Shown here piece by piece: positions 9,247 to 18,127 of a stretch of DNA of 64,000 bases. The stretch spans positions 186,001 to 250,000 of the forward strand of contig NZ_SDQD01000003.1 in NCBI RefSeq assembly GCF_004153685.1, in the 5' to 3' direction. Under the pieces are notes generated by a model that saw nothing but the letters and a program-made list of their open reading frames with translations, searched no databases and was not told the DNA's origin. The stretch comes from Pollutimonas harenae. Its GTDB lineage: Bacteria; Pseudomonadota; Gammaproteobacteria; Burkholderiales; Burkholderiaceae_B. Numbering within the stretch: the first letter of the stretch is position 1; every line of letters starts with the position of its first letter. The position numbers and the translations under genes were made by a program.

Positions 9247-10317
9247 TCAGGCAACCCCCATGCGTTGTTCAAGATTCAGCAATACATCGCGTGCATCGCC
9301 CTGCTGCTGATCACGCAGACCCAGCCAAGTCGACAAACCCAGTGGTGATGATTGCCCCAAGGCCAGCCCATGCACATCCCGCTGGTCCAATACCAGCTGT
9401 ACATCCCATTCGTACTCCAGGCCGACGTACTGGCGCACCCAATCCAGCAGCTGCTGGGCTTTACTGGCACCCGGCAGGAACTGCATATAAGACCCTATGC
9501 GCAAGGGGCCGAGCTCAATACGGAACTTGTGCTGCGCATCGCGTACTGCCACACCCAGCAAGGTACTGCGCCCTAATGCAGATTCGGTATCGCCCAGCAT
9601 CAATTGCTGACCGGATTCCAGGCGTATCCATTGAGGAATGAACTCACGGATATGAACCGGTACGGCGAAGTAGGTATGTAGTATTTGCTGCAGACCCTCC
9701 GGGTTACGCGTCTGCCGCAGAAGATGGCCTGCCATGTAGTACTTGGCGTGATTCGGAACACTATCCCGTCCATCAGTATCCATATGCAGCAAGCTGGCCA
9801 TATACCGGCTGAACCGCTCGCCGGCATGATCCAGACTCACCGTGCTCTGGGCATCAGCCCAGGCACGGTAGAACAGCAGTATCAGCCTGTGATGAAAAAG
9901 ATCCGCAAAGGCTGTCAGCGTATCGTCGCCATGATGATGCAATCGCCCTCGTGCATACTCTGTCAGGTGCAATGGCAAAGGCCCATTCGGACCAAACAGG
10001 CCAAAACTGTATATGGACAGCTCACGCAGACCCGTAGCATCATCACAAGACACTGCCGAGAGCGTAGAAGGGGCAAACGCCATGCTGGGAGTTTGCCGCA
10101 TGCGCAAGGGTTCATCCCGTGGCGTACCGGCACGCCCCAGAGGCTTGCGCGCACCCGCCCTAGCATCCAGCCATCGCAGCACACGGAACAAGTCATGGGC
10201 GTAGGGGTTGTCGCTCAAGTCTTCCCAGAACCCCTCGGGCAAGCCGACAGGATCAATCCCGGCCGCATCAAACCCAGTGCCCGAAGTATGTTCTATTTCG
10301 CTGTGTACACTGCGCAT
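9247..10317 (-). CDS. tssG: Type VI secretion baseplate protein TssG
   Basis: TssG is a baseplate wedge subunit that works with TssF, TssE and TssK. The 356-residue form begins at the ATG at 10317, 10 bp after the tssF stop, with an AAAGG ribosome site. An upstream in-frame start at 10371 would overlap tssF by 44 bp and is less likely. The FWEDLSDNPYAHDLFRVLRWLDAR opening region and the later RQTRNPEGLQQILHTYF segment are characteristic of the family. It sits between tssF and clpV in one operon. Confidence 0.93.
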   Translation of the reverse strand: MRSVHSEIEHTSGTGFDAAGIDPVGLPEGFWEDLSDNPYAHDLFRVLRWLDARAGARKPLGRAGTPRDEPLRMRQTPSMAFAPSTLSAVSCDDATGLRELSIYSFGLFGPNGPLPLHLTEYARGRLHHHGDDTLTAFADLFHHRLILLFYRAWADAQSTVSLDHAGERFSRYMASLLHMDTDGRDSVPNHAKYYMAGHLLRQTRNPEGLQQILHTYFAVPVHIREFIPQWIRLESGQQLMLGDTESALGRSTLLGVAVRDAQHKFRIELGPLRIGSYMQFLPGASKAQQLLDWVRQYVGLEYEWDVQLVLDQRDVHGLALGQSSPLGLSTWLGLRDQQQGDARDVLLNLEQRMGVA

Positions 10318-10327
10318 GGCTTGGCCT

Positions 10328-12217
10328 TTACACCGCCGGGCGTCCGCCCAGGCGAACCGGCCAGCTCGCAATCTGCCCCCGTTGCAGCGTCGACAAGCAC
10401 ATTTCCGTCATCATGTTGATAGAAACATGACGGGCAAAAAAATGTTCCAGTACAGCACCAAACATGAAGGGACTAATGCCGGCAAAGGCCGTTTCATCCA
10501 GGCTGACGTCGATTTTCACCCCCCGCCCCATCAGCAAAGGGCCGGGCACCGGCAGATGACGGTGCATCGCCTTGATGCGAATACGCCTGATGCCGGAAAT
10601 CTGCCGGCTGGTCGCGGCATCGGCCATATTGGTGTAAAGACCCAGCAACTCGCGCATGGCATGCGCACCCTTCAGCTCATCTATATCGACCAGGCTCAAA
10701 TAATTGAGTCCCATATGACTGATCAAACGCCAGGTTGCGGCACTGTCGGTCAGTGCCGGCCGTGGCTTGGTCGGCCCTTTTAGAATACGTACCGACGCCA
10801 CAGGCGCGGAAATGCGCAGTGAAAAATCGCTCTCGCCTCCACGAGGCAGCAACAATGGCAGATCGCGATTGGTGCATAAGGTTTCAACACTCAGATGGCG
10901 CAGTTTTTCAGAATGCGGCGCTTCATTGCGATCTACCAGAGAAAGAAATACCTCACTGCCGGTGTAGGCCGTACGCGTACCTTCGCGCTTCCCCATGTCA
11001 GACAGCACACGGGCTTCACGGCGAACCGAAAAATAAGCGCCATAGTCGCCACCATCCTTCTCAACCGAACTATAAAAGGGACGAAACTCCCGCTGCTCAT
11101 CCGACGAGATATGACCTATGACTTTGTTCACGCTGAACACCTCATAGTCCCGAGGGCTGGAACGCTCGACTACCACGTGATGTTCATGTTCACGCGTGCT
11201 GACGGCAATACGATCTGCCCGCCTTGAAACCAGGTTGACGGCTGGCGTACAGTGCAAAGCCAAATGCTCTGCCGTAATCAGATTTTCCAGTTCAGGTACG
11301 CTGCTGTCGAGCAGGACGGTCAGCTCAAAGGACTTGCAAGTCTGGCTGGCGCCAACGCGTTTCAATGCTGACCTGAGTCCGTTAATGCTGAAGAAGCGGT
11401 AGCGGTCAGGAAAAGCAAAATACTCCTGCAATAGACGGTAGCCCTGGAACAGGCGCGCGTCGGCAGGTAAAAGCGCCTGCGCTGTATCGAAACCTTCATG
11501 ACGGACGGCTGATCTAGGCAAGCGCTCAAGTCTGTTCACGGGACGGTCGGTATCGTGACACAGCACGGCAACCGTGTGACCTACCGCTAACTCGAGCAAA
11601 CGGCTCATTTGCACATCCTGGCCGTTCAGATAGAACATCAACTGATCCAGATCCAGCTCGTGCAGCAGGGAGCCGCCACACAATGCAATGCGTATGCGCA
11701 GTGCCGCACGCACGGGCGAACCGCGCCCGGACAAACCCAGCCGACTCAAAGGAATATCTGCCGGCGGCCCCGTCAGCTCTGCGCTTTCAACACGTATGGG
11801 CCACAAGGTCAGTTCATGAGCGGTGGAGAACTCACAGCGGGTCTGCTCCCCGGGCGTTAACCCCGCACGCAATATAGTGCCACGCGGCAAGCGAAAACCG
11901 GTCGCCAACGTTCCTTCATTCATGCTGGGCGCAAACTGCACCACGGTCATGGAAGGAACCGGAGCCAGATAATTGGGATAGGCCACATCCATCAGACGTT
12001 GGGAAAACCGTGGAAATTCGGCATCCATCTTCATCTGGATGCGCGCCGTCAGGAAACTGAAACCTTCGAGCAGACGCTCTACATAAGGGTCTGCCACTTC
12101 GGTGCCGTTCATGGCCAGACGCCCGGCAACCTTAGGATAACGTTCGGCAAACTCGGCACCCAGCTCGCGCAGGTATTCGAGTTCGCGGTTGTAATACTCA
12201 AGCAGACGGGGCTGCAT
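10328..12217 (-). CDS. tssF: Type VI secretion baseplate protein TssF
   Basis: TssF is the large baseplate wedge protein (VasA/ImpG family). The 629-residue length is normal. The N-terminus carries the family signature YYNRELEYLRELGAEFA followed by RYPKVAGRL and PYVERLLEGFSFLTARIQ. It forms the TssF2-TssG core to which TssE and TssK attach. Its ATG shares one base with the tssE stop (TGATG), which implies coupled translation. Confidence 0.95.
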   Translation of the reverse strand: MQPRLLEYYNRELEYLRELGAEFAERYPKVAGRLAMNGTEVADPYVERLLEGFSFLTARIQMKMDAEFPRFSQRLMDVAYPNYLAPVPSMTVVQFAPSMNEGTLATGFRLPRGTILRAGLTPGEQTRCEFSTAHELTLWPIRVESAELTGPPADIPLSRLGLSGRGSPVRAALRIRIALCGGSLLHELDLDQLMFYLNGQDVQMSRLLELAVGHTVAVLCHDTDRPVNRLERLPRSAVRHEGFDTAQALLPADARLFQGYRLLQEYFAFPDRYRFFSINGLRSALKRVGASQTCKSFELTVLLDSSVPELENLITAEHLALHCTPAVNLVSRRADRIAVSTREHEHHVVVERSSPRDYEVFSVNKVIGHISSDEQREFRPFYSSVEKDGGDYGAYFSVRREARVLSDMGKREGTRTAYTGSEVFLSLVDRNEAPHSEKLRHLSVETLCTNRDLPLLLPRGGESDFSLRISAPVASVRILKGPTKPRPALTDSAATWRLISHMGLNYLSLVDIDELKGAHAMRELLGLYTNMADAATSRQISGIRRIRIKAMHRHLPVPGPLLMGRGVKIDVSLDETAFAGISPFMFGAVLEHFFARHVSINMMTEMCLSTLQRGQIASWPVRLGGRPAV

Positions 12218-12765
12218 CAGTGGCCGCCCATATCGCTAAGATCGATATGACCACTCTCCAGGTCCATGACGGTGCGGAACAGGAATTCCTGGTGATAAGG
12301 CACACACCAAAGCAAGCCCTTGATCTTGAAACTCAAAATATTATGGTGCTCCAGCACATCGGTGTCGGTAATGCACTGGACGGAAATAGTATCGGCCAGG
12401 ATACGCGGCTCAAAATGAATGATTGCCTCGGTAATGGCGCGCTCAAGGTCGACCCAATCCACTTCCGACATCCGCTTGCCCGCCAGGGCGCGAACGCCAA
12501 AATTGAGCGCTGATTTCCTGACATGACCGCAGTTGGCCAGATCGTGGGACGATTCAATGCTGACGGTATTGAGCAGCCAGTTCAGGTCACGCAGCACGGC
12601 AAGACGCAATTGAGCATGAGTCAGCATACCTTGCTGAGATTCGGCACACTGCCTGGGTGCATCGTCCGTCAAACGATCCAGCAAGGCCGGCTGCAGGCGG
12701 TCGCGTGCAATACGTGGGTCGTCACCAGGGCCGCGAAGTTTGCCGCCATGCGCTCTGATCGTCAT
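12217..12765 (-). CDS. tssE: Type VI secretion baseplate protein TssE (gp25-like)
   Basis: TssE is the phage T4 gp25-like baseplate protein that starts sheath polymerisation. The 182-residue product has a conserved core of the family: LRLAVLRDLNWLLNT, SALNFGVRAL, then AIIHFEPRIL. The EPR triad in that last element is the gp25/TssE signature. The hcp gene lies 67 bp upstream, separated by a stem-loop that could attenuate read-through from hcp. The stop overlaps the tssF start. Confidence 0.93.
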   Translation of the reverse strand: MTIRAHGGKLRGPGDDPRIARDRLQPALLDRLTDDAPRQCAESQQGMLTHAQLRLAVLRDLNWLLNTVSIESSHDLANCGHVRKSALNFGVRALAGKRMSEVDWVDLERAITEAIIHFEPRILADTISVQCITDTDVLEHHNILSFKIKGLLWCVPYHQEFLFRTVMDLESGHIDLSDMGGH

Positions 12766-12788
12766 CTCTATCGCCTATATACAAGAAA

Positions 12789-12831
12789 CCGGACAACAAG
12801 CGCTATCGCCCTGCTGTCCGGCTGTTTTCTA
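12789..12831 (-). terminator. Stem-loop downstream of hcp
   Basis: Arms at 12789-12798 and 12822-12831 pair over 10 bp with one G-T wobble (CCGGACAGCA with TGTTGTCCGG on the minus strand), followed by TTTCTT. The position directly after hcp fits a partial terminator or a 3' mRNA-stabilising structure, so that hcp is expressed above the baseplate genes behind it. Confidence 0.5.
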
Positions 12832-12832
12832 C

Positions 12833-13315
12833 TTATGCTTCTTTGTTCTGCTTGATATCCCAGGCAACCAGACTTTCGGCGCCCTTGCCACCCGACTCCG
12901 TCTGCTCCCAGTATTGCTGCTTGACTTTGGCAGCCTGGAACGCATAGTTCACCAGTACCGCCTCTGACTCATTGTCGGCGGCAATCTGCACCGAAGTCAC
13001 CAGCACATCGTCCAGCGTGATCTTGGAATACTCAATCTGGCTACCGCCAGCCTTGCATAGCGACAACTCGATCTTGCTCAGATGTTTGCCGTTGGCGCAG
13101 TGCTTCATGACAGCCGGCGCAGCTTTGTCGATGCGGGCAACCACATGCAGGTCATTGAAATTTGCCTTGCCTACACCACCGCCGCCGCCAGAAGTAATCG
13201 CGCCAGGCTGAGTGGCACCCCAGGAAAACGACTGAATGTCGGTCCAATCCTTATGGTTCGCATCCTTCGATTCGCCATTGGCGCCATCGATCTTCATGAA
13301 CATATCTACTGCCAT
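12833..13315 (-). CDS. hcp: Type VI secretion tube protein Hcp
   Basis: Hcp forms the hexameric rings stacked into the T6SS inner tube and is itself secreted. The 160-residue product begins MAVDMFMKIDGANGESKD and contains the SFSWGATQPG and MKHCANGKHL regions of the family. The usual length is about 160-170 residues. An AGAGGTG ribosome site precedes the start. It is placed between tssC and tssE, 95 bp from tssC, with a stem-loop behind it. Confidence 0.96.
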   Translation of the reverse strand: MAVDMFMKIDGANGESKDANHKDWTDIQSFSWGATQPGAITSGGGGGVGKANFNDLHVVARIDKAAPAVMKHCANGKHLSKIELSLCKAGGSQIEYSKITLDDVLVTSVQIAADNESEAVLVNYAFQAAKVKQQYWEQTESGGKGAESLVAWDIKQNKEA

Positions 13316-13410
13316 AAAACACCTCTGGTAAAAAATTTAAAATGAAAAATGATGAGCGCCGTTCGAGACTGCCTGGCACACTCGGCTTCGTGGTACTGAC
13401 TGTCGTCCGA

Positions 13411-14922
13411 TTAGCTCTCGTTCTGCTTCAACGAAGGCAATTTGGACACCAGCCGTAAAGAGACTGTCAACCCTTCAAGCTGATAGTGCGGTCTTAGAAA
13501 GAATTTGGCAGAGTAATAACCAGGGTTGTCCTCCAGCTCCTGCACTTGTACTTCCGCAGCAGCCAAAGGCTTGCGCGCCTTGGTTTCCTGTGACGAGTTG
13601 ACCGGATCGCCATCCACGTAATTCATGATCCAGTCATTTAGCCAGCGCTCCATATCATCGCGCTCGCGGAAGGAACCGATCTTGTCGCGCACTATGCATT
13701 TCAGGTAATGCGCAAAGCGGCAGCAGGCAAATAGGTAAGGCAATCGCGCTGATAAGCGTGCGTTGGCTGTTGCGTCGGCATCGTAATATTCAGCCGGCTT
13801 CTGCAACGACTGTGCACCAATAAAGGCAGCAAAATCAGAATTCTTTCGATGTACCAGCGGCATGAAACCGCTCTTGGCCAATTCAGCCTCGCGCCTGTCG
13901 CTGATAGCGATCTCAGTGGGACACTTCATGTCCACACCACCATCGTCCGTGGGAAAGGTATGGCACAGCATGTTTTCGACAGCACCGCCCGACTCGACCC
14001 CGCGTATGGAAGTGCACCAGCCGAACTCTTTGAACGAGCGATTGATATTGGCCGCCATCGCATACGCTGAATTCGACCAGGTATAACGATCGTGACTAGC
14101 TCCGTCGGTCTCCTCTTCAAAGTCGAACTCATCCACCGGATTGGTGCGCGCACCATAAGGCAGCCGGGACAAAAAGCGAGGCATGGCCAGACCCACGTAG
14201 CGGGAGTCCTCTGACTCACGCAGGCTACGCCAGGCCGCATATTCAGTATTGGTGAATATATTGGTCAGGTCACGCGGGTTGGCCAGCTCCTGCCAGGAAT
14301 CCATTTGCATGACATCGGGCGATGCTCCGGAGATAAAGGGACAATGCGCCGCAGCGGATATCCTGGAAATCTCACCCAGCAGTTCGATATCCTGCGGACT
14401 GTGGTCGAAGTAATAATCACCCACCAGGCAGCCCAAAGGTTCGCCACCAAACTGACCATACTCTTCTTCGTAGACGCGCTTGAATATGGGGCTTTGGTCC
14501 CAGCCCACGCCCTTATGGCGCTTGAGCGTGCGTCCCAATTCCTTTTTGGTAATGCACATCGCCCGGATCTTCAGCATCTCATCGGTTTCGCTGTTGTTGA
14601 CCAGGTAATGCAGGCCACGCCAGGCGCCTTCGAGCTGCTGGAACTGCTCATGGTGCAATATCTGATTCACTTGCTCGGACAGCTTGTGGTCTATCTCGGC
14701 AATAATCGCCTGAATCGACTGGTAGGCATCGGAAGACATGGTCACCGAATGCTCCAGGGCCTGCTGCGCCAGTGTCTTGACAGCATGCTCGACAGCTTCT
14801 TTTGCCTGATCCGTTTTCGGCTTGAACTCTTTCTGCAGCAGGGCCGACAAGCCATCGGCCTGCTCAAGGTATTGATCTTCCGGCAATTCCAGCAAGGCGG
14901 TATTCTGGGTTTGTGTGTTCAT
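13411..14922 (-). CDS. tssC: Type VI secretion sheath protein TssC (VipB)
   Basis: TssC is the large subunit of the contractile sheath, forming heterodimers with TssB around the Hcp tube. The 503-residue product has the family landmarks EGAWRGLHYLV, SPIFKRVYEEEYGQFGG and CRFAHYLKCIVRDKIGS. The start lies 15 bp after tssB, so the two subunits are made together. No truncation or frame disruption is seen. Confidence 0.97.
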   Translation of the reverse strand: MNTQTQNTALLELPEDQYLEQADGLSALLQKEFKPKTDQAKEAVEHAVKTLAQQALEHSVTMSSDAYQSIQAIIAEIDHKLSEQVNQILHHEQFQQLEGAWRGLHYLVNNSETDEMLKIRAMCITKKELGRTLKRHKGVGWDQSPIFKRVYEEEYGQFGGEPLGCLVGDYYFDHSPQDIELLGEISRISAAAHCPFISGASPDVMQMDSWQELANPRDLTNIFTNTEYAAWRSLRESEDSRYVGLAMPRFLSRLPYGARTNPVDEFDFEEETDGASHDRYTWSNSAYAMAANINRSFKEFGWCTSIRGVESGGAVENMLCHTFPTDDGGVDMKCPTEIAISDRREAELAKSGFMPLVHRKNSDFAAFIGAQSLQKPAEYYDADATANARLSARLPYLFACCRFAHYLKCIVRDKIGSFRERDDMERWLNDWIMNYVDGDPVNSSQETKARKPLAAAEVQVQELEDNPGYYSAKFFLRPHYQLEGLTVSLRLVSKLPSLKQNES

Positions 14923-14937
14923 GAAACGGGCTCCGTA

Positions 14938-15489
14938 TCAAGCCTGGTTAGCGGCGCAATCGCCGTCACTATGTTCACCGGTCTCCTCGGAGCGCGGCTT
15001 TGGGGCTGCGGCGAGGGCACCCATCAAGGCCGGATTTTCCAGCACTTTGCCTATCAGCTCTTCGGCACCGGTCTTGCCATCCATATAAGTCAGCAAGTTG
15101 GCCAGCTCTGTACGGGCATCCAGCAGACTCTTCAAGGCATCCACCTTGTTCGCTACCGTTGCGGGAGAAAAATCATTGATACTGTTGAATTCAATGTCCA
15201 CTGCCAATTGGCCGTCACCGGTGAGCGTATTGGGCACATGGAATGCCACTCGCGGCTTGATGGCCTTCATGCGGTCATCGAAATTATCGATATCGACATC
15301 CATGAACTTGCGCTCGGCCACCTCGGGTTGCGGCTCCGTCGACTTGCCCGCCAAGTCCGCCATGACACCCATGACGAACGGCAAATTGATGGTGCGCTCC
15401 GCACCGTAAATTTCAACGTCGTACTCGATCTGTACGCGTGGCGCCCTGTTACGCGCTACAAATTTCTGTCCACTTTTATTGGTCGCCAT
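14938..15489 (-). CDS. tssB: Type VI secretion sheath protein TssB (VipA)
   Basis: TssB is the small sheath subunit and supplies the contact that ClpV recognises after contraction. The 183-residue product begins MATNKSGQKFVARNRAPRVQ. This start at 15489 was chosen because a strong AAGGAG site lies just upstream; a longer reading from 15513 would swallow that site. VQIEYDVEIYGAERTINLPF is the typical TssB beta-strand segment. It is directly followed by tssC. Confidence 0.96.
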   Translation of the reverse strand: MATNKSGQKFVARNRAPRVQIEYDVEIYGAERTINLPFVMGVMADLAGKSTEPQPEVAERKFMDVDIDNFDDRMKAIKPRVAFHVPNTLTGDGQLAVDIEFNSINDFSPATVANKVDALKSLLDARTELANLLTYMDGKTGAEELIGKVLENPALMGALAAAPKPRSEETGEHSDGDCAANQA

Positions 15490-15546
15490 GCAACACTCCT
15501 TGAGCAGGGTCATTAATTAAACTCGTACCGGAATCAGGTAGCTCCG

Positions 15547-16602
15547 TCATTCCGCACCGCTTTTAGGCACCCAAGCCTCGAACTGATCCAGGCCCTGAGG
15601 GGCAAGGTTCTTCAGCATTTCGTAAAAATCCAGGGGTATGGTCTGCTGTGCCCGTCGAATCAGGAAAGGCGCCGGGTGGCTGGGCTCGTAGCGCTCGAAA
15701 TAGAGCGATGCTTTTTCAAGTGCCAGCAGTGCATCGTCCCTTGTTTGAATCACGGCCTCGCGCCAGGCGCCCACCGCGACCGATCGCATACCTGCGCTGT
15801 CTTGCAGCTCTGCAGCATCGACAGACCCCGAGTCCATGTCCGAACCTGACGAGGGCGCGGCATCCGGCTGTATCGCTTCCACAGCTGCTTCCGTCACGCT
15901 GGCAATCATGGCTAGAGTGCGCCGCACACTCATGAAATCAGGCACCCACTCTGAACCGATGCGGAATGTCACGGTATCTTCAATAGCCTGCAATCCGGCC
16001 AGCGCCTGCGTCACAGCCAGCAGTTCTGGCGCCTCAAGCAGACGTGCATGGCGCAAAGCCTCCACCAGTCGAGGACGCCCACCCGGATAGGTTTCGGACT
16101 GCGTCTTGCTGCCTTCCAGCAAAGCCTCGGCCTCCCGCACCGACATCTGCCCATGCGCTCCATGCAACAGTGACGCCGAGCGGACGCTGCGGGCCGCACC
16201 TTGCTTATCCCCCAATGCCACCAGGGCATTCATGCGAGGCATGGGATCGTGCTCGCCATCGAGAAGCAATAGTGGGTATACATGATCCCAGTGGCGATCC
16301 AGCACAGTAGCCAATAGCTGAATGCCGTCGGCAAAGCCTGGCAAGCCCTTCAGCTCGGTCCAGGCTTGCGTCAGCAGCACAATTATTCTGATATCACAGG
16401 TCCGCTCGCTCAGTTCAGCGGCTTCACGCTCGATCAAAGCCCAGTCGGGCGCCTGTTCGGGAATAATGGTTGAGCCGAATTGCTGCTCAGGCTTTCCTGC
16501 TACTGCCTGTTGCAAAGCCAGGAATTCAGGGCTGTATTCCAGGTTCTCGCCGCAGGACGAAGACGTAGCGAAGGTGTTGAATAGGTCAGCAAGCGCAGCC
16601 AT
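15547..16602 (-). CDS. tssA: Type VI secretion cap/priming protein TssA
   Basis: TssA primes tube and sheath polymerisation and stays at the baseplate or at the distal end. The 351-residue product has the N-terminal ImpA domain (SCGENLEYSPEFLALQQ, then DWALIEREAAEL and WTELKGLPGFADGIQLL). The C-terminal portion (FLIRRAQQTIPLDFYEMLKNL) resembles the short C-terminal domain of TssA proteins of about 350 residues. It is the first gene of the leftward sheath/baseplate operon; the promoter should be within 16603-16769. Confidence 0.93.
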   Translation of the reverse strand: MAALADLFNTFATSSSCGENLEYSPEFLALQQAVAGKPEQQFGSTIIPEQAPDWALIEREAAELSERTCDIRIIVLLTQAWTELKGLPGFADGIQLLATVLDRHWDHVYPLLLLDGEHDPMPRMNALVALGDKQGAARSVRSASLLHGAHGQMSVREAEALLEGSKTQSETYPGGRPRLVEALRHARLLEAPELLAVTQALAGLQAIEDTVTFRIGSEWVPDFMSVRRTLAMIASVTEAAVEAIQPDAAPSSGSDMDSGSVDAAELQDSAGMRSVAVGAWREAVIQTRDDALLALEKASLYFERYEPSHPAPFLIRRAQQTIPLDFYEMLKNLAPQGLDQFEAWVPKSGAE

Positions 16603-16627
16603 CGGATCTCATCTGTATAGCAGTCAT

Positions 16628-16656
16628 CAAGAGCCCCGTCATCGACGGGGCTCTTG
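16628..16656. terminator. Strong perfect stem-loop between the SYLF lipoprotein gene and tssA
   Basis: A perfect 13-bp stem (16628-16640 with 16644-16656) closes on a three-base ATC loop. It stands about 110 bp downstream of the leftward lipoprotein gene and 26 bp upstream of the tssA start. No T-run follows on either strand, so it may insulate tssA from upstream transcription or act as a leader structure of the tssA mRNA. Confidence 0.5.
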
Positions 16657-16769
16657 CAAAAGTGATGAAATTCTAGGCAGGCTGCAAGTAGCGAATATGA
16701 CACGTTCTTTTTATTACAGTATTTAATATCTTGTTTTGCGAACGCTACATATGACTACACGACTCCAGG

Positions 16770-17393
16770 CTAATTGTCTTGAGCCGGCATTTTTGTACTG
16801 CTTTCCTCAAGACGCTGAACCTTGGTGCCTTCCAGAGAAACTCCTGCCATCAAGCCGGCATTCGTCATGACGAAACCGACCACAGGTTCATTCAGCGTGT
16901 TCAAATCAACAGAGCCAGTAGCACTAATATTGGCGACGGCAACCGTGGCATCAACGCCAGCAGTCCAGCCGTTGCTGGCCAGGAATTTGTCCAGCGCTTC
17001 TTGCGTCTTGAAGACGAAAATAATGGCCTTGGACTGCGCACCCAGTTTCAAGCCAACTGAGCCGCTGGATGTGGTGTAGTAGCCCTGGTTTTTGCCCTTG
17101 ACCCTAAGCACACCATCGCCGTGCTCCGCACCGATGAGCACGCTGGCGCCGAGCACCTTCGGAAAAATCAGCACACCCGCTGCCTGCGAAACGAGCTCAC
17201 GCGAACCTGGCGCTACTTCGTATAGCCGTTTTACGGCGGCGTCTGAGCGGGTGTTGATGTCTTCAATAGTTTCTGCACGGCTTTTCTGGTCGCGCGGCAA
17301 GGTTGTAGTGCACGCTGTCAGTGCCAGACCACTTGTTGCAATGACGAAAGCAGTCAGTAAATTGCGTGGTGTGATGGAAATTTTTCGCTTCAT
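16770..17393 (-). CDS. SYLF-domain (YSC84-related) lipoprotein
   Basis: The 207-residue product has a lipoprotein signal peptide with lipobox LTAC, lipidated cysteine at 28. The following SYLF/YSC84-type domain is recognisable from AAGVLIFPKVLGASVLIGAEHGDG, then YYTTSSGSVGLKLGAQSKAI. This family is common in Burkholderiales as an envelope lipoprotein of uncertain role; lipid binding is proposed for the domain in eukaryotes. It is monocistronic, read away from the divergent DsbA-like gene. Confidence 0.85.
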   Translation of the reverse strand: MKRKISITPRNLLTAFVIATSGLALTACTTTLPRDQKSRAETIEDINTRSDAAVKRLYEVAPGSRELVSQAAGVLIFPKVLGASVLIGAEHGDGVLRVKGKNQGYYTTSSGSVGLKLGAQSKAIIFVFKTQEALDKFLASNGWTAGVDATVAVANISATGSVDLNTLNEPVVGFVMTNAGLMAGVSLEGTKVQRLEESSTKMPAQDN

Positions 17394-17510
17394 GGTTACT
17401 CCTTGGAGATGAGTGTCAGGAATACAAAAATCTTGCCTTGTTACCGCCAGACAACGATCAAGCTAACAGAGTACAGTGAACACTTTCGATCATACAAGAG
17501 GGCAACTGCC

Positions 17511-18104
17511 ATGAAGACCATTCAGTACTACTTTTCTCCCAAATCACCCTGGACTTATCTTGGGCATGAAAGATTGCTGTCGATGGCTAAACGCCATGGG
17601 GCAAACATAGAACCCAAACCAACCAATCTAGGCAAAATATTTCCGCTGTCGGGTGGGCTGCCTTTAGAGAAGCGCGCACCACAGCGCCAGGCTTACCGCA
17701 TCCAGGAATTGACACGCTGGTCTCAATACCTGAAGCTGCCGCTCAATATACATCCCAAGTTCTTTCCTGTGGACGACACCCATGCGTCCCTGATGATCGC
17801 GGCCACTATCCAGGCAGGCGATATCCCGCAAGCCTTGTCACTGTCAGGCAGGCTGTTGGCTGCGGTGTGGGCTGAGAACCAGGACATCGCAGACTCCGGC
17901 ACACTGATTCAGATAGCCAATGAGGTGGGCCTGGATGGTGCTGCGCTCCATGCCGGACGCCAGGCCGGCGCCGAACTGTATGAACAATACACGCAGCAAG
18001 CGACCGAGCTGCAGGTTTTTGGCGCGCCCTGGTATGTGTACCAAGGCGAATCTTTCTGGGGGCAAGACAGGCTGGACTTCCTGGATCGCGCACTGGCTGG
18101 CTGA
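17511..18104 (+). CDS. DsbA-family protein, 2-hydroxychromene-2-carboxylate isomerase type
   Basis: The 197-residue product starts at ATG 17511 with a GAGGG ribosome site; an upstream start at 17403 is unlikely. It opens MKTIQYYFSPKSPWTYLGHERL. The usual CxxC of thiol oxidases is replaced by SPWTY, as in the kappa-class GST / HCCA isomerase family, which uses glutathione as cofactor. The C-terminus has GAPWYVYQGESFWGQDRLDFL, the classical family end. The substrate is unknown; in naphthalene degraders the homolog isomerises 2-hydroxychromene-2-carboxylate. No aromatic-degradation genes adjoin it, so a general glutathione-dependent role is as likely. Confidence 0.8.
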   Translation: MKTIQYYFSPKSPWTYLGHERLLSMAKRHGANIEPKPTNLGKIFPLSGGLPLEKRAPQRQAYRIQELTRWSQYLKLPLNIHPKFFPVDDTHASLMIAATIQAGDIPQALSLSGRLLAAVWAENQDIADSGTLIQIANEVGLDGAALHAGRQAGAELYEQYTQQATELQVFGAPWYVYQGESFWGQDRLDFLDRALAG

Positions 18105-18112
18105 GCCAGTGC
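18090..18112. terminator. Stem-loop overlapping the stop of the DsbA-like gene
   Basis: A perfect 9-bp inverted repeat (18090-18098 with 18104-18112, loop GGCTG) spans the last codons and stop of the rightward gene, between it and the convergent aqpZ end at 18128. No T-run follows. It could serve as a bidirectional termination signal. Confidence 0.4.
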
Positions 18113-18127
18113 ACGATCACCCAGCAC

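Noticed and set aside
14305-15516. A 403-codon open frame on the + strand opposite tssC and tssB
   Set aside because: It is antisense to two intact, highly conserved T6SS genes. Its composition reflects high-G+C third-position bias, and no family resemblance is visible.
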